From contig JACTAT010000021.1 in assembly GCA_014526335.1 (NCBI GenBank), positions 778,110 through 842,109 on the forward strand: DNA of 64,000 nt, given 5' to 3'. The position numbers and the translations under genes are program-made. Each line of letters begins with the position of its first letter. Position 1 is the stretch's first letter. Source of the DNA: Chrysaora quinquecirrha. Taxonomy: Eukaryota > Cnidaria > Scyphozoa > Semaeostomeae > Pelagiidae. Shown here piece after piece: positions 1 through 11,900 of this stretch. The notes beneath the pieces were generated by a model. It worked only from the letters and a program-made list of their open reading frames with translations, was not told the DNA's origin and searched no databases.

Positions 1-88
1 TGAAGCACATCCTTTGTCTTTTTCCAATCATCCCCTTCTACTTTTCTTCAAAAAAACGAACTTTATTTTCATTACATTATTTTTCCAG

Positions 89-3000
89 ATTCAAAGTTAT
101 TATAAACACAATCCTTCAAATTGGCCCTGCAATTCTTACCTATGGAGGAATCATGTTTGTAAGTTGATTTTTCACATTTATTAACGTCTTTTCCTTGTTC
201 TCGTGTCCTCTTCGTGTTTGTCTGTACCTTCCTTGAATTGTTCATCTTCTCTCTTTTCCATGATGTTCTTCATATCTTTTGGCTGCTCTCAATCAGGGCT
301 AGGGATCCCCAATGTGGATTAATTTACTGCATTTCTCCAATCTAATCTCCTATCCTCTATATCCTTCCCACCCCTCCCACCCTCCCCATTCGTCTGCATG
401 TCTTCCCTCACCACATCAAAATATATTTTCTTAGATCTTCCACTTTTCCTCTTTCCAGGCAGCTTCAGCATCCTTTCTTATATTTATTTTCAGCATCCTT
501 TTATATTTTCCGTCTCTATTTATTTAATGTTCTCTACTTTGATTCTTTCATACGTCAAGCTCGTTACTCTCTGGGATCGAATACAGTAAAACCCCATGCA
601 TCAGCCGGTTTAGATCCTTAGTAACAATAAAGTTGCCGTTTTTGAGTCTACTACTAGCCTATGGCTACTCAGTCGACTTTACACTTTACCCCTGGTCTGG
701 ATGCATATAGCATATAGCAGGGTGCAGCCACACACGGCGCTCATAACTACCGACCAGGTACCCATTTATACACCTGGGTAGAGAGAGGCACGTTTGTGTT
801 AACAACTTGCCCAAGGTTGTTATCTCTGCAATCACAACCGTGGCTCGAACCCACAACATTTGCGTTGTGAGCCCTGCACGCTAACCACTTTCAGGCAAAA
901 CCCCAAATTATGCATCCTAGAAATAGCTTACCAGCACCCAACATATTGCGTCAGAAGTCTTTGCAAATTTCCAACAAGATAATGGTGTATTCAGAATCAG
1001 TTCTCACTACTGTTATACTAAACTGCTTAACCAGGTTTTCAACCAGACTTATTGAGGGTATTTCATAAATTTTCAAATGTAGAAATTTATCTATTTGTGC
1101 CCCAATTTTGCCTCTTGCATTAGCAGGTCTCCCCAAATGTTGTCTCTACAATTTGACCCAAGCCTCAAATTATACCTCTGAACTTCAGGCCAGGTCCGAG
1201 CCCCCCTTGAAATGCCCCCGTGGAAGTGCCCCCGTGGGGACTTGAACGAGTCGAAGACCTTCGGTTTTCATATATTTTTGAGATTTTCAATTGACTTTCC
1301 TTCTAGATTTTCTATTACATATATGCAGTTATTGGTATGGAGGCATTTAGTGGCAAAGTACAAGATGTCGAGATGCACATGCATGCTGATACCGCGGACA
1401 ATGCTACGTCATTTTGTGGTACTTCCAAGCTAAAAGGCTCTGAATTCTATCGACTGCATTATTGTGGAAAGAACTTCAATAATGTCCTGAAATCATTCAC
1501 TATTTTGTTCGATTTGACTGTAGTAAACCAGTGGCATGGTATCCTTTTCACTGTGTGTTTGTCGCCCAGGGCATCTTTTAACATAGTAATTACTGTGCCA
1601 TTTGCCTTATAGGTCCTCTCCCTTGCCCCATGTCCAAGCAAGTTTTTCGATTCATGGCCCACTAGTTTGGGCCCTTTCTGTCACAATTTTCATTTTTGTT
1701 CCTAACAATGAGCTCGAGCATTTGGGCCAGCGAGAATAGCATAAAAACTTCTATTAGAACCACATCAAGATCACTAGTCACCAAGTCAATCGTCCCAGTG
1801 CGAAACCCCTCAAAATCCAGGCAATAATTTAGAAAAATTACCAAAATCCACAAGTTTTATTAAAAGTATTAAAGTACTGTGGGGCATGCCGACATGGGAG
1901 CGTGCGAGTGGGGGTGTGACATCCCCACTTTTGGAATGCCCTTCTGCAGTGATAAGATGAATGGGTTAGTAAACTGCAGCAGCTGGCAAGAGGTGTCTGT
2001 TGATTCCTTCCGTTAAGAGCTCGCACATACGCTATGAAAGGAGTGCCTGGGACCAACCACATGGGCAGCTCAATGAAAAGAGGGTGCGTATTTGAGGGAT
2101 GTTGCGTATTCAAGATACGGTATTTAATTTCCATGTCTGTGTTTTTCTTGACATTATTTCAGTCATTACTGATGGATATGTCCGGGTAACAAGCAAAGCA
2201 GCAAGACTTTATTTTCTGTCGTTTCATCTTTTATGCGTCATCGTAGTTCTAAAGTAAGTAGCGATTCTAAAGGGAATTCTGAAGGTCAGAACAGCTAACT
2301 ATGGCATTAATTTCTTAGGGCCCAAAATCAGGAACTCTATTCCAACTAAAATAAAGTGGGCGTCTTGCTTGTTTCTGTTTCTGTTAATATTGAGACGCTT
2401 CATATAAAGTAAAAGATCCAATCTTTTTTTTAAGAAGCACCAAATTTCAACTGTGGCTTGCTGTTCTTAAATTTTCGCCTGTTTTCAGGTTGAAATATTC
2501 TTTAAATTTTCTTAATATTTGTGCTCCTTATGGAGGATACGATTTTCGGTAGTAGCCTTAAATGTATGTGTGTACTGGGAGGCAGCCAATTTGTTTAGAT
2601 ACGTATTTTAATACGAATGTTGTCTGAAATGGTGCTTACATTTAGCCAAAGCATGTTTTTTAAGTACAGTGCGTCCTTGATTATCCGAACCTCGATTATC
2701 CGAACCTCGATTATCCGAACCTAGATTATCTGGACCTCGATTATGCGAACCTCGATTATGCGAACCTCGATTATCCGAACCTCGTTTATCCGAAACCTCG
2801 ATTACCCGGACCTCGATTATCGGAACCTCGATTATCCGAACCTCGATTATCCGAACCTCGATTATCCGAACCTCGATTATCCGAACCTCGATTATCCGAG
2901 CCTCGATTATCCGAAACTCGATTATCCGAACCTCGATTATCCGAACCTCGATTATCCGAATCTCAATTTTCCCGAACCTAAAATTTCCGAAACGCCTTCT

Positions 3001-4654
3001 GTTTAACCCTTCTTTAGATTAACCAAATGTAAGCCCCACTTCTTTGAATCTTTGTCCAATATAATTACTGCATTATTTTAGCCATTATGTTAAATCAGTT
3101 TATCTTTCGTTTCTAACAGATTTTAACTTTTTCAGAAACAACAACATTCTTTCGGTTGTATTTAATGTAGCAGATTCGCATCGAAAAATTTCTACCAGTG
3201 TCGTCAACAACCCATTTGAGCAATTATTAAGTACCTGTGGGCAGTAACAATAAACTTGAAAGAAAGGTTAGCTGTAAAAATGCACATGCTCATTCTGTTG
3301 CGCATGATATCTTTGATGCAACAGCTATGTGAAGTTGATGTATATCAGTGTGAATTTGTGTACTTGTCTCTATAGTGAAACTAACACTAGACAATGTGAA
3401 ATACAATGTAATATTTCTTTTCAGTATCTTCGTTGCTTTTGTCCTTGAGGCATTCATGCTACAATATTCCTTCTCGAAGACAAAATATGAGGCGGCCCTT
3501 GAGAAGAAGATTGAAGAGAAAGGTGCTGGGCCTGAAGTGTGAGTTTCAGAAATTCCTTCTGGCTTATCACTGCTAACTCGATATTTGCTGTACCCTCTTT
3601 CTGTGCAATGCAAGAAAATTCCCATAATTGCCTTATTGTATTTAGATAAAGGGGAGTCCAAGTGCAATCTTTGCCAAATTATACTTCAAGAAATCGGTTT
3701 CGATTGGTTTCCATTTGATCTCACCTATCTATCAATCCAACCTTATCTTACCTGATCTGATTTGATCAATTATCTGATTTAATCCGACCTTGTCTCCTCT
3801 GACTTAATCCATTATGATCTGATGTAGTCCATTCAATCCCATCTTATCTGATCTGATCTATTCTGGTCAATCCAAGCTGATCTAGTCTGCTCTGATTTAA
3901 TCCGTTATGATCTGATTTAATCCGTTTAATCCTATCTTATCTGATCTGATTTAATCTGGTCAATCAAATCTGATCTGATTTGATCTGGTCAATTCAATCT
4001 GATCTGATTTGATCTAGACAATCCAATCAGATCTGATTTGATCTGGTCAATCCAATCTGATCTTTTCTGCTTTGATCTGTTCCATTGTGGTCTGATTTAG
4101 TCTAATCTCATTCAATCTATTCGATTTAATCTTGTCAATCCAATCTGATGTTGTCTTTTCTGATTTAATCCATTATCATCTGATTGAGTCCCTTCAATCC
4201 GATCTAATCTGATCTGATTTAGCCTGGTCAATCCAATCTGAGATTAATCTTATTTGACCTGATCTGATTTAATCTGATCTAATCCAGTCTTAACTCATCA
4301 AACCTAGTAAGTGTAATCTGATCTCATTTGACCTTTAATGTTTGACAACTCTGTAATTGTTATTTGCTTTTCTATTTTAGGATCACAAATCCAGTCAACT
4401 CAACCGAGAATCCTCTTGATGAGAATTTTTCCATCACAGAATACGTATCAAAAGCGAGAGTAAGTTACAAACTTAAAAAACGAAAAACGAAAAACGCTGA
4501 AGAAATTCTGCAGCAAATGTTTGAAGATGAGTTGAATGATGATGACCTTGGGCCTAATCTCAAAGACATTGACGAGCTGAGAGACGCTTTAGATAAAGAT
4601 GAAGAGAATAAAACAAGGTCCCTAACATTGCAAAATGTTGACGTCGAACTTTAA
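89..4654 (+). CDS. TPCN: Two-pore channel (TPC family), 3' part of gene, five exons in window
   Basis: Exons 89-158, 1307-1538, 2163-2253, 3425-3538 and 4381-4654 join in one frame (70+232+91+114+274 nt) with GT..AG borders and end in TAA. The reading gives the second-domain S5 (ILQIGPAILTYGGIMF, then IFYYIYAVIGMEAFSG), an extracellular loop with two Cys, a pore helix and filter (LFDLTVVNQWHVITDG), S6 (LCVIVVLNIFVAFVLEAF) and a charged cytosolic tail. TPCs are endolysosomal cation channels of two six-helix repeats, gated in known members by PI(3,5)P2, voltage or NAADP. The VNQW filter differs from the VNN of mammalian TPC1 and TPC2; I cannot assign the paralogue. Upstream exons (N-terminus, domain I) lie outside the window. 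The last three introns carry repeats. Family call is firm; subtype is open. Confidence 0.87.
590..892 (-). repeat. tRNA-derived SINE-like element in TPC intron
   Basis: On the minus strand the right end reads as a tRNA-like head: an A-box-like GTGGTTAGCGTGCAGGG, then a B box inside TGTGGGTTCGAGCCACG. It is followed by a body containing CTTGGGCAAG and ACCCAGGTGTATAAATGGGT. That body resembles conserved central domains of widespread marine-invertebrate SINEs (from memory, not checked). The 3' limit is unclear. Confidence 0.55.
1993..2122. repeat. Dispersed repeat, copy 1 (second copy at 4912-5040)
   Basis: About 130 bp ending in ATACGGTAT. It matches 4912-5040 over most of its length, with a shared series of blocks (gattccttcc / gattacttcc, agagctcgcacat / agagcttgcacat, gcgtatttgag / gcgcctatttgag). 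The copy lies some 40 bp before TPC exon 2163-2253. Probably a non-autonomous DNA element whose other end was not located. Confidence 0.5.
2672..2996. repeat. 15-bp minisatellite (CCGAACCTCGATTAT)n
   Basis: About 20 near-perfect head-to-tail 15 bp units in the TPC intron between exons 2163-2253 and 3425-3538. Because 15 is a multiple of three it yields a spurious NLDYP-repeat open frame. Units at both edges carry substitutions (tgcgaacc, cggaacc), as expected of a minisatellite. Confidence 0.9.
3715..4335. repeat. Degenerate TCTGATCTGATTTAATC low-complexity repeat
   Basis: About 600 bp built from diverged tctgat / ttgatc / caatccaatc words with no fixed period. It occupies nearly all of the last TPC intron and stops about 45 bp before the acceptor of the final exon. 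Confidence 0.8.
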
Positions 4655-4770
4655 AAGGAATAAGACCCTTTGACTAATCATTAACAGCCTTTATCCCTAT
4701 AAAGAGCCATTCATTTTATGAAAAGAACGCAAAAACTTTAGTTCCAGTTAACTGCCTGTGACGACTAATC

Positions 4771-4776
4771 AATAAA
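4771..4776 (+). promoter_or_regulatory. Poly(A) signal AATAAA of the TPC gene
   Basis: Canonical AATAAA 117 bases after the TAA stop at 4652-4654; the first such hexamer downstream of it. Confidence 0.6.
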
Positions 4777-5929
4777 TGATTACTTTGTTTTCCCGATTAA
4801 GTGCCCGGGTGCTTATTTAGAAACCCTTAACATAGAAGGGCGATTATTTAAAAATTTATGAATAAACTAAAGTCCTGGCAAAAGCCAAGTTTTGCAAAAC
4901 CTGGGAAAAGGTGTCTCGTGATTACTTCCATTTAGAGCTTGCACATGCACTGTTAAAAGGGTGCCCGGTACCTGATGCCCGGCTCGAACCAAAGGGGGGC
5001 GCCTATTTGAGTGAGGGCGCTAATTCGAGTAAATACGGTATCATAACTGTCTGACTAACTCTGTCTGATTATTGTGTTGGTATTAGACGTGAGATAAATA
5101 GTTATACGTTATTAGCAGTTAGAACACAGAAGTTGGGGTGTAGAATTGTAGATCACGGTAAAAGCTCTATTAAGCCATTCTAGTCAAATCCTCATCACAC
5201 GAGTCGTATCTTTAAGTTCCCTCTATTTCTACTCTATTTCGACCCCCTGAATCCTACCCTGGGTAGTCTCCCCCTGCTTTTAAGGGGGAAATTTCATAAT
5301 CTCTATTAGGCTAACTTATCCTAACCTTTCCTAAGTTTTGATACCCAGAACTAAAATCTTCTCGCTCCTAATAACTACAAATCCCGTGTGTTAACAATAT
5401 GCTCTAGCTAATAACATCCTTCTTGCCTGCCAAACAACATAATATCTACAAAATAACTCTTAGTTTTTCTTCCCTTTTCAAGTTTAAGTCCCCCATCTAT
5501 ATTAAGTCCCTTCTCTGTTTAGCTATTTGTTGTAGTAAGGTAGTTGCAGCTCTTAAGATATAGTTAATAAAACTGTATGAAAGACTATATTGTAAAAACT
5601 TGTAGAACATTATAGATATTTTGGTATGAAGCTTTGGTATTTTCTACTGTGAATGGATTATTTAGAGCAAAACTGATTTTTCCCGGTTTTAATTTCTCTG
5701 TCTTTGGTCAGAATTGTCACCTAAGTTTCCATTGTTGTTCTTAAATGCTAGCTACCTCTTTCAAATTCGATAAGTCTTTTTCACTCCATCTTTGATGGCG
5801 TTCAGGAAGAAAATACCCCACCTCAAAGTAAATTGCACAGAAATCCACATCTATGGCATAGCCTTGCCACCATTGTAATAATCGTCCAACACTCTTTCTG
5901 CTTCTTGAATAAATAACAAATCCTCCCAA
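4777..5929. other. Intergenic stretch with one dispersed repeat copy
   Basis: No coding exon seen. 4912-5040 is the second copy of the ATACGGTAT-ended repeat described at 1993-2122. From about 5640 the DNA runs towards the satellite. The missing first exon of the LITAF-domain gene could lie here, but no convincing start exon was found. Confidence 0.5.
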
Positions 5930-8900
5930 ATAGCCCCTAAACTGCCACTAGGGAGTAGATAAAGTATATTTCTATCAGAATAGGGGAATTTAGGAGAAAA
6001 CTGCCTAAAAAAAATAAGAAAAAAGGAAAGCCTATACACTTGCCAAATGGCCAAAGATTGGCCAAAATCAGGGGTTTTGAAAACGGGGACTTTTCTTGAA
6101 AACGAACATCAAACCCTACCAAATATCGCTTAAACTGCTTCTATAGGGTAGATAAAGTATTTTTCTATCAGAATAGGGGAAATTTGGGAGAAAAATTTAC
6201 GTCGAAAAATTGCCAAAAAGGCAAGTCTATAGCCTTGCCAAATGGCCAAAATTCAGCCAAAATCAGGGGTTTTGAAAACTCCCTTTTTTCTTCAACAATA
6301 GTTAGTAAAACCTACCAGACACCCCTGATCCACCATTAGGAGGTAAATAAAGTTCTATTCTATCAAAATAGGGACAATTTAAGAGAAAAATTTCCCTCAA
6401 AAAATCACCAAAAAGGCAAGTCTATAGCCTTGCCAAATTGCCAAAAATCGGCCAAAATCAGGGGTTTTGAAAAATCCTTTTTTTCTTCAAAAATAAATGC
6501 TAAAACCTACCAGAAACCCCTGATCCACCTTTAGGGGGTAAATAAAGTGCTTTTCTATCAAAATAGGGACAATTTTAGAGAAAAATTCCCTCAAAAATCG
6601 CCAAAAGGCAAGTCTATAGCCTTGCCAAATTGCCAAAAATCGGCCAAAATCAGGGTTTTGAAAAATCCTTTTTTCTTCAAAAAAAACCTACCAGAAACCC
6701 CTGATCCGCCTAAATACCTATCAAAATAGGGACAATTTTAGAGAAAAAATCCTCCTCAAAAAATGGCAAAAAGGCAAGTCTATAGCCCTACCAAATTGCC
6801 AAAAATCGGCCAAAATCAGTGGCTTTGAAAAATCCTTCTTTCTTCAAAAATACCTACCAAAACCCCCTGATCCGCCTTTACGGGATAAATAAAGTGTTTT
6901 TCTATCAAAATAGGGACAATTTTAGAGAAAAATTCTCCTCAAAAAATCGCCAAAAAAGGCAAGTCTATAGCCTTGCCAAATTGCCAAAAATCGGCCAAAA
7001 TCAGGGGATTTGAAAAATCCTTTTTTTCTTCCAAAATAGTTACTAAAACCTACCAGAAACCCCCTGATCCACCCTTACGGGATAAATGAAGTGTTTTTCT
7101 ATCAAAATAGGGACAATTTGAGAGAAAAAATTCCCCATAAAAATCGCCAAAAAGGCAAGTCTATAGCCTTGCCAAATTGCCAAAAATCGGCCAAAATAAG
7201 GGGTTTTGAAAAATCCTTTTTTTCTTCAAAATAAATACTAAAACCTACCAGAAACCCCCTGATCCGCCTTTAGGGGGTAAATAAAGTGCTTTTCTATCAA
7301 AATAGGGACAATTTAAGAGAAAAAATTTCCCTCAAAAAATCACCAAAAAGGCAAGTCTATAGCCTTGCCAAATTGCCAAAAATCGGCCAAAATCAGGGGT
7401 TTTGAAAAATCCTTTTTTCTTCAAAAATAGTAACTAAAACCTACCAGAAACCCCCTGATCCGCCTTTACGGGGTAAATAAAGTGTTTTTCTATCAAAATA
7501 GGGACAATTTAAGAGAAAAAATTCCCCTCAAAAAAATCACCAAAAAGGCAAGTCTATAGCCTTGCCAAATGGCCAAAAATCGGCCAAAATCAGGGTTTGA
7601 AAAATCCTTTTTTCTTCAAAAATAAATGCTAAAACCTACCAGAAACCCCCTGATCCACCTTTAGGGGGTAAATAAAGTGCTTTTCTATCAAAATAGGGAC
7701 AATTTAAGAGAAAAAATTCCCCTCAAAAAATCGCCAGAAAAGCAAGTCTATAGCCTTGCCAAATTGCCAAAAATCGGCCAAAATCAGGGTTTTGAAAAAT
7801 CCTCTTTTTCTTCAAAAATAGTTTCTAAAACCTACCAGAAACCCCCTGATCCACCTATACGGGGTAAATGAAGTGCTTTTCTATCAATATCGAGGCGATT
7901 TAATAGAAAAAATTCCCCTCAAAAAATTGCCAAAAAAGCAAGTCTATAGCCTTGTCAAATTGCCAAAAATCGGCCAAAATCAGGGGTTTTGAAAAATCCT
8001 TTCTTTCTTCAAAAATAAATGCTAAAACCAACCAGAAACCCCCTGATCCACCTTTAGGGCGTAAATAAAGTGCTTTTCTATCAAAATAGGGACAATTTAA
8101 GAGAACAAATTCCCCTTAAAAATCACCAAAAAGGCAAGTCTATAGCCTTGCCAAATTGCAAAAAATCGGCCAAAATCAGGGGTTTTGAAAAATCCATTTT
8201 TTCTTCAAAATAGTTACTAAAACCTACCAGAAACCCCCTGATCCACCTTTAGGGGGTAAATAAAGTGTTTTTCTATCAAAATAGGGACAATTTAAGAGAA
8301 AAAATTCCCCTCAAAAAATCGCCAAAAAGGCAAGTCTATAGCCTTGCCATTTGGCCAAAAATCGGCCAAAATCAGGGGTTTTGAAAAATCCTTTTTTTCT
8401 TCCAAAATAGTTACTAAAACCAACCAGAAACCCCCTGATCCACCTTTAGAGGTAAAATAAGGTGTTTTTGTATCAAAATAGGGGCAATTTAAGAGAAAAA
8501 ATTCCCCGCAAAAAATCGCCAGAAAAGCAAGTCTATAGCCTTGCCAAATGGCCAAATATAGGCCAAAATCAGGGGTATTAGAACATCCTTTTTTTCTTCA
8601 AAATAGATGCTAAAACCTACCAGAAACCCGTTGATCGGCCCTTAGGCGGTAAATAAAGTGTTTTTCTATCAAAATAGGGACAAATTAAGAGAAAAAATTC
8701 CCCTCAAAAAATCTTTAAAAAGGCAAGTCTATAGCCTTGCCAAATTGCCAAAAATCGGCCAAAATCAGGGGTTTCGGAAAATCCTTCTTTTCTTGAAAAA
8801 TAGTTACTAAAACCTACCAGAAACCCCTGATCCACCTTTACGGGGTAAATACAGTGTTTTCTATCAAAATAGGGACAATTTAAGAGAAAAATTCCCTCAA

Positions 8901-11900
8901 AAATCACCCAAAAGGCAAGTCTATAGCCTTGCCAAATGGCCAAAAATCGGCCAAAATCAGGGTTTTGAAAATCCTTTTTTCTTCAAAATAGTTACTAAAA
9001 CCTACCAGAAACCCCTGATCCACCTTTACGGGGTAAATAAAGTGTTTTTCTATCAAAGTAGGGACAATTTAAGAGAAAAATTCCCTCAAAAATCACCAAA
9101 AGGCAAGTCTATAGCCTTGCCAAATGGCCAAAAATCGGCCAAAATCAGGGTTTTGAAAATCCTTTTTTCTTCAAAATAGTTACTAAAACCTACCAGAAAC
9201 CCCTGATCCACCTTTACGGGGTAAATACAGTGCTTTTCTATCAAAATAGGGACAATTTAAGAGAAAAATTCCCTCAAAAATAGCCAAAAGGCAAGTCTAT
9301 AGCCTTGCCAAATGGCCAAAAATTCGGCCAAAATCAGGGTTTTGAAAAATCCTTTTTTCTTCAAAAATAGTTACTAAAACCTACCAGAAACCCCCTGATC
9401 CACCTTTACGGGGTAAATAAAGTGCTTTTCTATCAAAATAGGGACAATTTAAGAGAAAAAATTTCCCTCAAAAAATCGCCAGAAAAGCAAGTCTATAGCC
9501 TTGCCAAATGGCCAAAAATCGGCCAAAATCAGGGGTTTTGAAAATCCTTTTTTCTTCAAAAATAGTTACTAAAACCTACCAGAAACCCCCTGATCCACCT
9601 TTAGGGGTAAATACAGTGTTTTCTATCAAAATAGGGGCAATTTAAGAGAAAAATTCCCTCAAAAATCGCCAAAAAGGCAAGTCTATAGCCTTGCCAAATG
9701 GCCAAAAATCGGCCAAAATCAGGGGTTTGAAAAATCCTTTTTTTCTTGAAAAATAGTTACTAAAACCTACCAGAAACCCCCTGATCTGCCTTTACGGGGT
9801 AAATACAGTGTGTTTCTATCAAAATAGGGACAATTTAAGAGAAAAAATTCCCCTCAAAAAATCGCCAAAAAGGCAAGTCTATAGCCTTGCCAAATGGCCA
9901 AAAATCGGCCAAAATCAGGGGTTTTGAAAAATCGTTTTTTCTTCAAAAATAGTAACTAAAACCTACCAGAAACCCCCTGATCCACCTTTAGGGGTAAATA
10001 AAGTGTTTTCTATCAAAATAGGGACAATTTAAGAGAAAAAATTTCCCTCAAAAATCGCCAAAAAGGCAAGTCTATAGCCTTGCCAAATGGCCAAAAATAG
10101 GCCAAAATCAGGGGTATTAGAAAATCCTTTTTTCTTCAAAATAGATACTAAAACCTACCAGAAACCCCTTGATCCACCTTTAGGGGGTAAATAAAGTGTT
10201 TTTCTATCAAAATAGGGACAATTTAAGAGAAAAAATTCCCCTCAAAAAATCGCCAAAAAGGCAAGTCTATAGCCTTGCCAAATGGCCAAAAATAGGCCAA
10301 AATCAGGGGTATTAAAAAATCCTTTTTTTCTTCAAAATAGATACTAAAACCTACCAGAAACCCCCTGATCCGCCTTTAGGGGGTAAATAAAGTGTTTTTC
10401 TATCAAAATAGGGACAATTTAAGAGAAAAAATTCCCCTCAAAAAATCGCCAGAAAGGCAAGTCTATAGCCTTGCCAAATTGCCAAAAATCGGCCAAAATC
10501 AGGGGTTTTGAAAAATCCTTTTTTTCTTCAAAAATAGTTACTAAAACCTACCAGAAACCCCCTGATCCACCTTTAGGGGTAAATAAAGTGTTTTTCTATC
10601 AAAATAGGGACAATTTAAGAGAAAAATTCCCTCAAAAATCGCCAAAAAGGCAAGTCTATAGCCTTGCCAAATGGCCAAAAATCGGCCAAAATCAGGGTTT
10701 TGAAAAATCCTTTTTTCTTCAAAAATAGTTTCTAAAACCTACCAGAAACCCCCTGATCCACCTTTACGGGGTAAATGAAGTGCTTTTCTATCAAAATAGG
10801 GACAATTTAAGAGAAAAAATTCCCCTCAAAAAATCGCCAAAAAGGCAAGTCTATAGCCTTGCCAAATTGCCAAAAATCGGCCAAAATCAGGGGTTTTGAA
10901 AAATCCTTTTTTTTCTTCAAAAATAGTTTCTAAAACCTACCAGAAACCCCCTGATCCACCTTTACGGGGTAAATGAAGTGCTTTTCTATCAAAATAGGGA
11001 CAATTTAAGAGAAAAAATTCCCCTCAAAAAATCGCCAAAAAGGCAAGTCTATAGCCTTGCCAAATTGCCAAAAATCGGCCAAAATCAGGGTTTTGAAAAA
11101 TCCTTTTTTCTTCAAAAATAGTTACTAAAACCTACCAGAAACCCCTGATCCACCTTTACGGGGTAAATACAGTGTGTTTCTATCAAAAAAGGGAGAATTT
11201 AAGAGAAAAAATTCCCCTCAAAAAGTCGACAAAAAGGCAAGTCTATAGCCTTGCCAAATGGCAAAAATCGGCCAAAATCAGGGTTTTGAAAATACTTTTT
11301 TCTTCAAAATAGTTACTAAAACCTACCAGAAACCCCTGATCCACCTTTAGGGGTAAATACAGTGTGTTTCTATCAAAAAGGGAGAATTTAAGAGAAAAAT
11401 TCCCTCAAAAATCGCCAAAAGGCAAGTCTATAGCCTTGCCAAATGGCCAAAAATCGGCCGAAATCAGGGGTTTTGAAAAATCCTTTTTTTCTTCAAAATA
11501 GTTACTAAAACCTACCAGAAACCCCCTGATCTGCCTTTACGGGGTAAATACAGTGTGTTTCTATCAAAAAAGGGAGAATTTAAGAGAAAAAATTCCCCTC
11601 AAAAAATCGCCAAAAAGGCAAGTCTATAGCCTTGCCAAATGGCCAAAAATCGGCCAAAATCAGGGGTTTTGAAAAATCCTTTTTTCTTCAAAAATAGTTA
11701 CTAAAACCTACCAGAAACCCCTGATCTGCCTTTACGGGGTAAATACAGTGTGTTTCTATCAAGAAAGGGAGAATTTAAGAGAAAAAATTCCCCTCAAAAA
11801 TCGCCAAAAAGGCAAGTCTATAGCCTTGCCAAATGGCAAAAATCGGCCAAAATCAGGGGTTTTGAAAAATACTTTTTTTCTTCAAAAATAGTTACTAAAA

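Noticed and set aside
3290..3667. 125-aa minus-strand frame
   Set aside because: It overlaps the TPC exon at 3425-3538 in antisense and runs through its introns; a shadow frame.
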